64,000 nt of DNA from Desulfosporosinus sp. FKB (GCF_002196705.1 NZ_NADJ01000036.1:1-64000), one strand, 5' to 3'; counted from the stretch's first letter, positions 1 to 9,160 are shown. Notes: generated by a model from the letters alone, not told the origin. Program-made: numbers and translations.

Positions 1-2
1 TT

Positions 3-104
3 GGTAGATTTGTACGCAATCAAATTATACCAAAACCCTGTGTTCATGCGGAATTTTTATATCTGTTTGACCCAATTAAGCCGGAATTAGAGCTGATTTA
101 TTAG
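3..104 (+). CDS. C-terminal fragment of an unidentified protein (5' end outside window)
   Basis: An open frame enters from the left edge and gives 33 residues before a TAG stop at 102-104. The tail ends in FDPIKPELELIY and has the mixed charged and hydrophobic look of a real protein end. It would be convergent with the ABC exporter genes, and the hairpin at 236-267 lies between them. I do not recognise the family. It could also be a chance frame, because only about 100 bases are visible. Confidence 0.35.
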   Translation, partial: GRFVRNQIIPKPCVHAEFLYLFDPIKPELELIY

Positions 105-227
105 GTGCGAAACTTCAGTTATTATTAATCGGCAGCGGCCTATCTATTGCAGGCAGGCTGTTTTCGATTGAAGGCTAATAGCCCTCGATTCACAAGTATT
201 GTACACAAAGTGTTTTAGGATTAGGTA

Positions 228-267
228 AAAAAAATGCTCGAGAAGGCGTTAAAACGTCTTTTCGAGC
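228..267 (-). terminator. Intrinsic terminator of the ABC exporter operon
   Basis: The arms GCTCGAGAAGGCGT (236-249) and ACGTCTTTTCGAGC (254-267) pair with two wobbles around a TAAA loop. On the minus strand the stem is followed by a run of eight T (228-235). It lies 43 bases past the stop codon of the downstream exporter gene. Confidence 0.85.
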
Positions 268-309
268 TTATATGTTTTATATGTTAAAGACCCAAAGCGA
301 ATCGCCTGC

Positions 310-2160
310 TCATTCCAGCTTATCCTCATATCCCATTTGGCTGATTACCATTTCATAATAAGCCCCTTTGCTCCTCATCAGTTCATCATGAGTTCCGCTC
401 TCCAATATTCTCCCGCTGCCGATAACCATTATTTTGTCAGCATCGCGAATGGTTGAAAGTCGATGAGCAATTAAAAAGCTCGTCCGATTTTTCATGAGAG
501 TCAACAGCGCATGCTGAATTTCTTTTTCTGTCTTGGTATCAACGCTGCTTGTAGCCTCATCAAGAATTAAAATCGGAGCGTCACACAGTATTGCCCGGGC
601 GATAGCCAGTAATTGGCGCTGTCCTTGACTAAGGTTATCTGTACTGCCGGTTACGATCGTATCATAGCCTTTGGGCAAACGGGTTATAAATTCGTCGGCA
701 TGAGCCAGCTTAGCGGCTTCTTTGACTTCCTCATCTGAGGCAGAAGGTCTTGAATAACGGATATTATCGTAGATCGTACCTGTAAAGAGACAGGTATCTT
801 GTAAGACGACTGAAAAACAGCTTCTTAAGTTTTTTCTGGCAATTTCCGTAATATCCCTGTTGTCAATGAGAATTTCCCCATGGTCCAGCTCATAAAAACG
901 AGTTAATAAATTGACAATAGTCGTTTTTCCTGCTCCTGTTTCACCGACTAAAGCAACAACTTCACCGGGGCTGACTTTAAAGTTGATATCAGTTAACACC
1001 GGTTTGCCGGGGTTATAGAAAAACGTGACATTGCGAAATTCTACCGCTCCTTGAGGATCAGTTAGTTCTTGTATATCCGACCGGTCAGGGACTTCTTCTT
1101 TCTCGTCCATGATTTCAAAGACTCTTTCTGCGCCTGCCAAAGCCGACTGGATGTTATTAAACATTCCGGCAATATTATTTAAAGGCTGACCGAATTGTTT
1201 GGAGTAGGTCAGAAAACTTACGACCACACCAACAGTTATGACTCCTTTAACTGACAATATTCCTCCTGTACAGGCGATGATACCAAAGCTCAGGTTATTA
1301 ATAACATTCATAAACGGCATCATAAAACCAGCCCAGATTTGTGCCTTTGTCGAATAATCACAAAGTTCCTGATTGGTATTCCCAAAATCCGTCAGAACAT
1401 TTTGCTGCCGGTTAAAGGCTTTGACCATCTTCAGACCGTTAATGCTCTCTTCAATCACGCCGTTTAACGCACCCAGCTTTTGCTGCTGCCCTAAAAAATA
1501 CCCTCGGCTGCGTCTGGTAATTGTTTTGGTTAATAAGAAAAACAGTGGTATGGATATCATGGCAACCAGCGTCAAAATGGGGCTTAGGACGAGCATCATA
1601 ATAAAGGAACCTGCGATAGTAAAAACGCTCGCGATAAGCTGAGTCGTCGTCTGGGAAATAGTGCTGCTGATATTATCAACATCATTGGTGATCCTGCTCA
1701 TAGTATCCCCGTGTGATCTCGTGTCATAAAAATCCAGAGGGATGTTCTGCAGCTTAGCAAAAAACTCGGTTCGAATGTGTTTGACGAGTTTTTGGGTAAC
1801 CTTGGCCATCAGAATGCCATTGGATGTATCAAGAAACCAGCCGGCAAGGTAACATGCCACCAGAATCAGGATATAGTCTGCCAATAATGATTGATCGACA
1901 GTATTGGTTTGGGGATGGAAGGTATTGATTGCCTTGCCTAAAAAAAGCGGGGTAAATAAGGCGACTGTGGCGGAAGTGACTGTTAAAGCGATTGACAGAA
2001 AGAAGGACCTTCGCCATAACATAAAAATCCCCAGCAGTCTTTGCAGCGTTGCTTTTGTGTTTTTCGGCTTTGCTGTGGGAGCAAATCGTCTTGGCCCTCC
2101 GCCGCCAATCCTGCCCAAGTTAGGCATGTTTTCAAAGCTTTTATTGTTACTCTTAGCCAT
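310..2160 (-). CDS. ABC exporter half-transporter, subunit with the catalytic Walker B
   Basis: This is a type IV ABC exporter half (616 aa): an N-terminal six-helix membrane domain (about residues 45-330) and a C-terminal nucleotide-binding domain. It probably expels drugs or lipids as a heterodimer with the gene just upstream, whose end overlaps this start by 8 bases. The Walker A motif is GETGAGKTT and Walker B is ILILDEATSS with the catalytic Glu. The switch is IAHR with its His, but the signature is LSQGQ instead of LSGGQ. The partner is altered at the complementary positions, as in BmrCD or TM287/288. The first 35 residues are basic and Gly-rich (a GGGGPRR stretch) and should be cytoplasmic. 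The substrate cannot be read from the sequence. Confidence 0.9.
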   Translation of the reverse strand: MAKSNNKSFENMPNLGRIGGGGPRRFAPTAKPKNTKATLQRLLGIFMLWRRSFFLSIALTVTSATVALFTPLFLGKAINTFHPQTNTVDQSLLADYILILVACYLAGWFLDTSNGILMAKVTQKLVKHIRTEFFAKLQNIPLDFYDTRSHGDTMSRITNDVDNISSTISQTTTQLIASVFTIAGSFIMMLVLSPILTLVAMISIPLFFLLTKTITRRSRGYFLGQQQKLGALNGVIEESINGLKMVKAFNRQQNVLTDFGNTNQELCDYSTKAQIWAGFMMPFMNVINNLSFGIIACTGGILSVKGVITVGVVVSFLTYSKQFGQPLNNIAGMFNNIQSALAGAERVFEIMDEKEEVPDRSDIQELTDPQGAVEFRNVTFFYNPGKPVLTDINFKVSPGEVVALVGETGAGKTTIVNLLTRFYELDHGEILIDNRDITEIARKNLRSCFSVVLQDTCLFTGTIYDNIRYSRPSASDEEVKEAAKLAHADEFITRLPKGYDTIVTGSTDNLSQGQRQLLAIARAILCDAPILILDEATSSVDTKTEKEIQHALLTLMKNRTSFLIAHRLSTIRDADKIMVIGSGRILESGTHDELMRSKGAYYEMVISQMGYEDKLE

Positions 2161-3889
2161 GCGTAATCCCTTCCAAGTCGCCGCCTATTTGCGAGTCAAA
2201 AATTCCCTGATAGGTTTTACAGGACTGCAGGAGTTCTTGATGACTGCCAAAGCCAACATTTAATCCATTGTCAAGTACAAGAATTTTATCGGCAAACATT
2301 GCGGTTCCTATCCTTTGCGTTATCATGATTACTGTTCTGCGGTTCTCGGCTTGATTGATTGCCCTTCTGACCTTCGCTTCAGTAACGGCATCAAGGGCAC
2401 TTGTGCAGTCATCCAGAATCAGAACAGGCGCTTTTTTTACCAAGGCCCTGGCAATAGAAATACGCTGCTTTTGGCCGCCTGAAAGATTTACTCCGCCCTG
2501 ACCTAAACTGCTGTCGTATTGAGCGGACATATTTTGAATAAATCCGTCTGCCTGGGCAGCCTGGGCTGCCTGGGTAATTTCCTCTTTAGAGGCTTGGGGA
2601 TTTCCCCAAGCTATATTTTCGAAAACAGTTCCAGAGAAAAGCATGCTCTTTTGCGGTGCCAGAGCAATATTTTCTCTCAAGCTATCGCTGTTCAGGGTTT
2701 TAATATCCCTTCCATTAAAATAAATTGCACCTTCCAGGACGTCATAAAAATGTAGGAAAAGCCAGACAAGGGTGGATTTCCCTGAGCCCGTAGGCCCAAT
2801 AATTGCCAGGGTTTCTCCTGAATTAATCTTAAAGGAAAGATTTTTGATCGTCGGCAGACCGCTGCCGCTCGGATAGGCAAAGGTTACGTTTTTAAACTCA
2901 AGTTCTCCTGAACGATGTTCGGATTTTTGGCCGGAGCCTTTAAAATCCTCCTCGCTGTTCAGCACCTCATTGATTCGCTCCGTGGAGGCTTTTGTCCTGA
3001 CAAAGACATTGAAAATGTTCGTGATCATGATCAGAGAGGCTAAGATCTGCGTCATATAGCTGATGAAGGCGGCTATTTTTCCGACTTCGATATCCCCATG
3101 TCCATAGAGTATGCTTCCAATATATAGTATCAGAGCAATCCCCAGATTAATGCTTAGGGACATGAGGGGGGAAAAATAGGCAATGACAACCTGGGAGGAC
3201 AGAGTTTTAGCAGCCAGATCAGAATTGGCGCTATCGAACTTTTCCTCCTCATCCGCATACCGTCCAAAGGCTTTAACGAGTCTTACACCCATCAAATATT
3301 CCTGAACCACTGAATTTACTTTATCAATGGCATATTGGACTTTAGAAAAACGAACATAGCTCAGTTTCATACTGATAACGATAAAAACGGCCACAATCAT
3401 CACGACGAGAAATAGGATTAAGCTCATCTGGCGGCTTAACATGACGGCCAGAATTATGCTTCCTAAGCAAGTGATTGGCGCTTTAAAAAAGATTCTCATT
3501 AAGCCGTTGATAAATTGGGTTACTTGGGAGATGTCATTGGTCATGCGAGTGATCAGCGAACCGCTTTCAATCTTATCTGAACTTACTTCAGAAAATTCAA
3601 TTATCTTCGCATAGACATCATAGCGCAAATCCGCCCCAAAGCTTTGAGATACCTTGCTTGCCAGGACGCTCCGCGTGCCTGCAAAAAAGGCCCCTATAAC
3701 TGTGATCAATAACATCAGCAGCCCAAATTTTATCACTGTTGCCATTTGGCTGTTTTTCACGCCCTCGTCAATGATGCGTGCCATGATTGTCGGCTGCATC
3801 AAATCACAGAGGGCCTCAAAAAACACACAACTTACCGCTGTGAAGAACAACAATTTGTATTTCTTAAAATAAGGCTTGTAGATACCCAT
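2153..3889 (-). CDS. ABC exporter half-transporter, subunit with the degenerate ATP site
   Basis: This is the first gene of the two-gene exporter operon, 578 aa from the chosen start (MGIYKPYFKKYK). An upstream in-frame ATG at 3964 would add 25 residues, but it lies against the palindrome at 3936-3960; the start at 3889 has AGGAA just before it. Six membrane helices precede the ATPase domain. Walker A is GPTGSGKST and the signature LSGGQKQ is canonical. Walker B ends in LILDD (Asp for the catalytic Glu) and the switch reads ITQR (Gln for His). So this chain supplies the good signature to the partner and carries the non-hydrolytic Walker site itself. That asymmetry is typical of heterodimeric multidrug exporters. 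Confidence 0.9.
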   Translation of the reverse strand: MGIYKPYFKKYKLLFFTAVSCVFFEALCDLMQPTIMARIIDEGVKNSQMATVIKFGLLMLLITVIGAFFAGTRSVLASKVSQSFGADLRYDVYAKIIEFSEVSSDKIESGSLITRMTNDISQVTQFINGLMRIFFKAPITCLGSIILAVMLSRQMSLILFLVVMIVAVFIVISMKLSYVRFSKVQYAIDKVNSVVQEYLMGVRLVKAFGRYADEEEKFDSANSDLAAKTLSSQVVIAYFSPLMSLSINLGIALILYIGSILYGHGDIEVGKIAAFISYMTQILASLIMITNIFNVFVRTKASTERINEVLNSEEDFKGSGQKSEHRSGELEFKNVTFAYPSGSGLPTIKNLSFKINSGETLAIIGPTGSGKSTLVWLFLHFYDVLEGAIYFNGRDIKTLNSDSLRENIALAPQKSMLFSGTVFENIAWGNPQASKEEITQAAQAAQADGFIQNMSAQYDSSLGQGGVNLSGGQKQRISIARALVKKAPVLILDDCTSALDAVTEAKVRRAINQAENRRTVIMITQRIGTAMFADKILVLDNGLNVGFGSHQELLQSCKTYQGIFDSQIGGDLEGITHG

Positions 3890-3935
3890 ATTTTCCTGAT
3901 TTCCTATCTTTTCTAATGTCAAAACTGCTCTGAAA

Positions 3936-3960
3936 CGATAGTCTCCAGTGGAGACTATCG
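3936..3960. repeat. Perfect 25-nt palindrome, one of two related hairpin repeats
   Basis: Arms CGATAGTCTCCA and TGGAGACTATCG share a single central G. The sequence continues CCAAAACAGC. A second copy at 25130-25154 keeps the same frame of bases, with changes that preserve pairing (see findings). It lies between the exporter start and the TnpB-tail repeat at 4003-4080. It may be a dispersed extragenic palindrome. A regulator-binding site for the exporter is the alternative. Confidence 0.75.
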
Positions 3961-4002
3961 CCAAAACAGCCTATACCAAAAGGAATACTTCGCGGCAAAG
4001 TA

Positions 4003-4080
4003 GGACTCTGCCCCGACAAGCAAAGTACGATGGGCCCACTTCCACTGCTGAAAGCAGAAATTTTAAGATTGGATAAATTA
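4003..4080 (+). mobile_element. IS200/IS605-type tnpB 3'-end remnant, copy 1
   Basis: One frame reads GLCPDKQSTMGPLPLLKAEI then LRLDKL, which aligns with the copies at 15325 and 25859 (shared core LPL-x3-E-[IV]-LR-[LI]-DK). Like the others it ends in the DNA string TTAAGATTGGATAAAT. It runs directly into the stop codon of the adaptor gene on the other strand. No transposase body is present. The family assignment is inferred from the tail pattern. Confidence 0.55.
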
Positions 4081-5355
4081 CTTTTTAGTTGAGTTGGTTG
4101 TCTTAGTTGTGGTAGTAGTGTTACCTTTAGAGATTTTTACTTTCTCTCCGTCATTTAAGAAGATCTGGCCCTCGGTAATTACATTCTCACCTGGTTTTAA
4201 GCCACTGATAATCTCGGAGATTTTATCGTTAGAAATCCCAACTTGTACGGGAATCTTATCTACAGTGTTATTCACAACGGCATAAATATAAGAAACCCCG
4301 TCCTCGATGGATATTGCTCCGTTGGGTACCGTCAAGATATTATCCTTTTGTTGTGCCGGGAGAACTACTGTAGCATACATTCCTGCTTTTAATTCATTAT
4401 TAGTATTATCCAAATTGACATCAATAACATAGGAATTTGTTTTGTCGGCAGCAGGGCTGATAATATTGATCGTCCCATTGACGGTTTTATTATTCAGTGC
4501 GCTGATTTTAACCGGTACCGTTTGGCCTTTTTTGAGATTGATGACCGTGGTATCCGGAACATTAACCTCAGCGACTACAGTTTTAGTGTTGATCACCGTA
4601 AATGCTTGAGTCGCACTCGATGCAACCTCTCCTATATCTATATTACGACTAGAAACAGTCCCATCAATCGGTGAAGTAATCGTTGTATTTTGAACCTGAA
4701 CCTGTGCATAGTTTACGGCTGACTGTGCTTGCTTTACTTGGGCTGCCGCAGCTTCTACGGACTGTGGTCCTGATTGTTCCTTGAGCAAATTCAGGTTTGA
4801 GTTGGCAGAATTCAGAGCGACAGTTGCCTCATCGAGATTTTTTTTATCATTCTCCAGACTTTGCTGCGATAATGCTCCGGCATTATACAGCGTTTTGTCC
4901 TTATTATAAGTATCTTGAGCATTGTTATAAGTTATTTGAGCATTTTGTTGAGCTTCTTCCGCAGTGAGCAATTGTTGCTGATAAGCTGATCCTTGTGTTT
5001 TATCATAATTGACTTGGCTTCCTTCCAGATTTGCCTGCTGCTGCTGAAGCTGAGCTTGTAAATCACTTGAGTCAAGAGTAAACAATACCTGACCTTGTTT
5101 AACCTCATCTCCTACATCAGCTTGCACCGCCGCAACCTTTCCGGCAATTTTCGGAGAAATCGTTATATCCTGAAATGGTTTTAATTCGCTGGAATATTCG
5201 ACATTCGTCGTTATTGAGCCTGAAGTTGCCTGTACAACATTAACGTTAACTGCACTCTGCTGCTTGGGCGCCGCCGTCCCGCAAGCGGTTAAAATGAACG
5301 ACATACCAATACTCAAAACTGAAATCGCCATACGCTTTTTATCATATCTCATCAC
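4078..5355 (-). CDS. RND efflux periplasmic adaptor lipoprotein (HlyD/AcrA type)
   Basis: Membrane fusion protein that should link the RND pump encoded just upstream to the cell exterior. It has a lipoprotein signal with lipobox LTAC (Cys about residue 25), a split biotinyl-lipoyl domain (FQDITISPKIAGKVAAV near residue 62, and SPIDGTVSSRNIDIGE near 230), a Gln/Ala-rich coiled-coil hairpin between them, then beta-barrel and membrane-proximal domains. It ends in a Thr/Lys-rich tail. The GTG at 5355 is 7 bases after GGAGG; the next codon is ATG. It starts 2 bases after the pump stop, so the two are co-translated. At 425 aa it is of normal length. Confidence 0.92.
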   Translation of the reverse strand: MMRYDKKRMAISVLSIGMSFILTACGTAAPKQQSAVNVNVVQATSGSITTNVEYSSELKPFQDITISPKIAGKVAAVQADVGDEVKQGQVLFTLDSSDLQAQLQQQQANLEGSQVNYDKTQGSAYQQQLLTAEEAQQNAQITYNNAQDTYNKDKTLYNAGALSQQSLENDKKNLDEATVALNSANSNLNLLKEQSGPQSVEAAAAQVKQAQSAVNYAQVQVQNTTITSPIDGTVSSRNIDIGEVASSATQAFTVINTKTVVAEVNVPDTTVINLKKGQTVPVKISALNNKTVNGTINIISPAADKTNSYVIDVNLDNTNNELKAGMYATVVLPAQQKDNILTVPNGAISIEDGVSYIYAVVNNTVDKIPVQVGISNDKISEIISGLKPGENVITEGQIFLNDGEKVKISKGNTTTTTKTTNSTKK

Positions 5356-5357
5356 TC

Positions 5358-8300
5358 TTAAGCCTCCGTATGTTTTAAAATCTCTCGTCTCTTGCGAGAA
5401 CGGTGTTTTATATCATCCAAGACGGTATATACTACAGGCAAGATAATAGGTGTGAATATTGTTGAGGCGATCATGCCCCCGATAATGACAAGGGCCATCC
5501 CAACTTTCATCTCGCTGCCCTGACCGAAAGTAAATACGGCAGGCAGCATTCCTACGATCATCGTCAGTGATGTCATTATGATCGGTCTCAGTCGAGTTGT
5601 TCCCGATTCAATCAAGGCTTCTTTTAAAGGTTTGCCTCTCTTCATTAATGTATTGGTATAGTCAATTAGCAAGGTTCCGTTTTTAGAAGCCAAGCCGTCA
5701 AGCATAATGAGCCCTATCATTGTTGTCAAGTTCAGGGTGTTTCTCGTAATCGCCAGCATGACAAAGGCTCCGATAATTGCACACGGCAAGGAAAGCATTC
5801 TAATCAAGGGGGTCAGGAACGATTCGTAGAGTATGACAAGAATCATGTAGACAAGTACGATTGATCCCGCCATAGCTTCGCCAAGGCTTCCAAAAGAATC
5901 CGACATGCTTTTTTGATTTCCGCCAAATTTTATACTATAGCCATAAGGCAGGGCGATTGTGCTCAATTTGCTCTGAATTTCTGCATTAGCAGTTCCTAAA
6001 GCTACATTTTGCTGCAAATTAGCCGTGATATTAATAACCTCTAACCTATCCTGCCTGGAGATGGTTTTCTGACTATCTGACAAGACAATAGAGGCGACCT
6101 GATTCAAAGCGATTTGCTGTCCTGCGGCATTCATTATCTTAATAGAACCGATGTCATCCGGAGTTTTTATCTGGTTGTCTTCAAAACTTACGACGATATC
6201 GTGAGAGGTGCCGTCGCTGTCCGTGTATTCTCCCACCGTTGATCCAGCGATACTTGTTCTTAGAATTGATGCAACATCGGAAGGAGATACGCCGTATTGA
6301 TTACAGGCCAAACGGTTAACATTGACCTTAATTTCATTTTCATTTTGTCTTACAGAGTTGTTAACATCAACGACACCCGGTATTGATTTAACTAAGCCTT
6401 CAACTTTATAAGAGATGGTTTTCAAAACAGTGTTATCGCTGCCTTCCAGATTTATCTGTATACCACCTCCGCCGCCTCGGCCGCCGCCGCCGAAGCCAAA
6501 TCCCCCTGAACCCATAGATGCTTGGGAGACCATTACGCTGGCACCCGTTAGTTTTTTACTCCACCCTCGAATTTCATCACCCACTTGGGCTTGGGTCTTC
6601 TTGCGCTGACTTTTATCCACAAGTCCCACAACGAAATTAGCTGTAGATTTATCACTGCCGCCTATCCTGGAAAACACGCTTGTAACTTCCGGCAAAGTGT
6701 GCAAATATTTTTCCACAACAATTGCTTTGCTTTCAGTTTGTTCTAGGCTGGCCCCAGGATTAAGCAAAAGATTAACGGACAACTGATTATTGTCGGTCTG
6801 AGGAATAAACTCTGTCTTGATGGCTCCCAAGGGCAGTAAGGCAATACTCGCAATAACTCCGATGGCAAAGACAGCGATGATTTTCATGCGGTGATTCATT
6901 GACCACAGCAGGGTCTTTTTATATTGCTCTGTAGCTTTTTCGAAGGGATGTAACCCTTTGGCCCTTTGGAATAAGCTTGAACGTTCCATGACCTTGAGAA
7001 GGTATTTTCTTAACTTACTATTTCCCTTAGAATCAAAGGGATTAACTTCGTCACGTAAGATTCTTGACGAGAGCATAGGGGTTACTGTAAAGGAAATAAA
7101 GAGAGAAAATAAGGCTGCAAAAGCCACAGTAAGGCCGAATTCCTTAAACAGTGCCCCTGATGTTCCTGACACAAAGGCTACCGGTGTGAAAACAACAATA
7201 TCGCAGAGAGTTATAGCTACAGCTACCATCCCAATTTCTTGCCGCCCATCCAGAGCGGCTTGCGCTGGACTTTTACCCATTTGCCGGTGCCGAATAATAT
7301 TCTCCAGAACTACGATGGAGTCATCAACCAAAATACCGATGCAAAGTGACAAAGCCAAAAGCGACATCATATTGAGAGTGAAATGGCATACGTACATGGC
7401 AAAGAAGGTTGAGACCAAGGAAGTTGGAATGGCGATCAAGACAATGAGTGATGAACGCCAGTTACGCAGAAAGAGGAATAACACCAGGGCAGTAGTGATG
7501 ATACCTTCGATAATATTTTCCTTAATATCGTTGACTGAAGCCTTGATAGAGGTTGTGGTATCGTAGGCAATGCCCAGATCAACTCCTTTAGGAAGAGTTT
7601 TTCTGATATTGACAAGTTCTTTTTTAACTCCATCAACTGTCTCCACCACATTAGCATCACTTTGTTTTTGAATGCTTATGGCGATAGCGTTTTTGCCGTT
7701 TAATTTAATTGAGGTATCATTTTTCGGGTAGTCAAAATTAACCTGAGCAATATCACCCAAACGAACACTGCCGGAGTTACTGGTTGGAACCATGATATTT
7801 TTGACATCATCAATATTTTGGAATTCTCCGATCATGTCCACCGTTAAGTCACTTTGATCCTGAACAATATCCCCTGCCGGAGTATTCACGTTTTCGGAAC
7901 TAATTAAGGCCATTAGTGTTTTTAGGTTAATTCCATAATATTCAACGGCAGATTTATCCAGTTTTACTTGCAGCTGCTTAGCGTTTGCTCCCATAAGAGA
8001 TACTTGCCCAATATTAGGGAGATTCTGCAGGCCCTGCTGGACGTTATAAGCCACATTATAAATTTCATCATAAGAAGTTGACCCGGATACAGTTAGCATC
8101 AGTACAGCAGAGGCATTCGGGTCGATCTTTTGGATAATCGGTTTATCCGCATCTGTTGGCAATTGTCTCTGCGCTCTGTCCACAGCTTTTTCCACGTCCA
8201 TAAGGGCAGAGTTAATATCTGTATCCTGGGTAAAGGTTATAACCGTTGTGCCTGCGCCCTGCCTCGCCGTCGATGAGATGGTATCAATTCCGCTTATCCC

Positions 8301-8516
8301 GGAAACGGCATTCTCCAGCGGCATTACAATTGCTTTATTAATTTCATCAGAACCTGCGCCTGCATAGCTGACTGAAACTGTAATGACAGGTATATTCATA
8401 GAGGGCAGCATGTCTACACCCATATTGTTGTAGCCAATAATCCCCAGGCCCAGGAGTAAAACTACAAGGATAATAATTGTTGCAGGCCTTTTTATCGATA
8501 GTTCAGTAACACCCAC
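5358..8516 (-). CDS. RND multidrug efflux pump (AcrB/HAE1 family)
   Basis: Proton-driven inner pump of about 1052 aa with 12 membrane helices and two large external loops. It starts with the family pattern TELSIKRP and has the internal duplication of AcrB. The fourth-helix segment LCIGILVDDSIVVLENI contains the two Asp residues needed for proton relay. I chose GTG 8516 because GGAGG lies 8 bases upstream; an ATG 10 codons earlier lies in front of that site. The second half carries a Gly-rich insertion (minus-strand bases 6465-6515). The order PadR gene, pump, adaptor on one strand suggests local control. No outer-membrane channel gene is nearby, as expected in a Firmicute. Confidence 0.93.
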   Translation of the reverse strand: MGVTELSIKRPATIIILVVLLLGLGIIGYNNMGVDMLPSMNIPVITVSVSYAGAGSDEINKAIVMPLENAVSGISGIDTISSTARQGAGTTVITFTQDTDINSALMDVEKAVDRAQRQLPTDADKPIIQKIDPNASAVLMLTVSGSTSYDEIYNVAYNVQQGLQNLPNIGQVSLMGANAKQLQVKLDKSAVEYYGINLKTLMALISSENVNTPAGDIVQDQSDLTVDMIGEFQNIDDVKNIMVPTSNSGSVRLGDIAQVNFDYPKNDTSIKLNGKNAIAISIQKQSDANVVETVDGVKKELVNIRKTLPKGVDLGIAYDTTTSIKASVNDIKENIIEGIITTALVLFLFLRNWRSSLIVLIAIPTSLVSTFFAMYVCHFTLNMMSLLALSLCIGILVDDSIVVLENIIRHRQMGKSPAQAALDGRQEIGMVAVAITLCDIVVFTPVAFVSGTSGALFKEFGLTVAFAALFSLFISFTVTPMLSSRILRDEVNPFDSKGNSKLRKYLLKVMERSSLFQRAKGLHPFEKATEQYKKTLLWSMNHRMKIIAVFAIGVIASIALLPLGAIKTEFIPQTDNNQLSVNLLLNPGASLEQTESKAIVVEKYLHTLPEVTSVFSRIGGSDKSTANFVVGLVDKSQRKKTQAQVGDEIRGWSKKLTGASVMVSQASMGSGGFGFGGGGRGGGGGIQINLEGSDNTVLKTISYKVEGLVKSIPGVVDVNNSVRQNENEIKVNVNRLACNQYGVSPSDVASILRTSIAGSTVGEYTDSDGTSHDIVVSFEDNQIKTPDDIGSIKIMNAAGQQIALNQVASIVLSDSQKTISRQDRLEVINITANLQQNVALGTANAEIQSKLSTIALPYGYSIKFGGNQKSMSDSFGSLGEAMAGSIVLVYMILVILYESFLTPLIRMLSLPCAIIGAFVMLAITRNTLNLTTMIGLIMLDGLASKNGTLLIDYTNTLMKRGKPLKEALIESGTTRLRPIIMTSLTMIVGMLPAVFTFGQGSEMKVGMALVIIGGMIASTIFTPIILPVVYTVLDDIKHRSRKRREILKHTEA

Positions 8517-8600
8517 CAAATTAACCTCCAAACTTAACATTATCATTCATAAACTGCAAATTATAATCTTCACTTACTTTTGTAAAACGCTTTCCCTTGA

Positions 8601-9146
8601 TTATTCGCCTTTGTTGTCCATCTCCTTTAAGATTTTTTCCAAAAACCGTTGCTCAAGCTGATAATGAGACAGGAGATATTCTTTTACCATCAGTCTCTTC
8701 GTAGGATATAACTCTTTTGTTTTTGCGAACTTCTCATTAAAATGGTTCATAAAATCATTTAGATTTGTTAAGCGTTCTTGAATTGTTTGCTTGAAAATTT
8801 CCGGATCCATTAAATTGCGGCAGGACAAACCGACGCTTAAATCAAAGTAATAGCGTTCACTGTGTTTTAAAATTTTTTCAGTTGCATTTTCAAAGGCTTT
8901 ATTGCCGTTTTCCGTTATGTAGTAGCGTTTCCGTTGAGGCATGTTACCCTCTTTTTCAATTTTGTAGGCGAGAAGGCCCTTATTACATAACCTATCTAAG
9001 GCCTGATAGATTGTCGTACCCCCAATTTTGACCCACGTTCTTATTTCCCGGTCTTCAATCATTTTTTCTATTTCATAAGCATAGGACGGTTTAGTCTTGA
9101 CAAATTTTAATAACATAAGTTCTTTATTTGATAACATAGATTTCAC
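8601..9146 (-). CDS. PadR-family transcriptional regulator
   Basis: A PadR-type repressor of 181 aa. The N-terminal winged helix covers about residues 5-85 (SYAYEIEKMI, then TTIYQALDRLCNKGLL and a wing with QRKRYYITENG). The C-terminal half is a helical, charged dimerisation domain. PadR proteins usually repress adjacent efflux genes until a ligand binds. The gene is 84 bases upstream of the RND pump on the same strand, so control of the pump and of itself is the simple reading. A palindrome in its leader (9161-9184) is the candidate operator. The start may be GTG 9146 or ATG 9137; the ribosome site does not decide between them. Confidence 0.88.
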   Translation of the reverse strand: MKSMLSNKELMLLKFVKTKPSYAYEIEKMIEDREIRTWVKIGGTTIYQALDRLCNKGLLAYKIEKEGNMPQRKRYYITENGNKAFENATEKILKHSERYYFDLSVGLSCRNLMDPEIFKQTIQERLTNLNDFMNHFNEKFAKTKELYPTKRLMVKEYLLSHYQLEQRFLEKILKEMDNKGE

Positions 9147-9160
9147 CCATCCTCATTAAT

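Noticed and set aside
3889-3964. Longer start for the upstream ABC exporter gene (25 extra residues)
   Set aside because: The extra codons run back to the edge of the palindromic repeat, and the internal ATG has its own ribosome site and the family-typical start.
3936-3990. MerR-type promoter reading (TTGGCG, 18 bases, TATCGT around the palindrome)
   Set aside because: The second copy of the palindrome at 25130 sits at a gene end and shows compensatory changes, so a repeat element fits better than an operator. Not fully excluded.
6958-7566. Plus-strand 202-codon open frame opposite the RND pump
   Set aside because: It has no ribosome site and lies wholly antisense to a clear pump gene; a shadow of its codon use.
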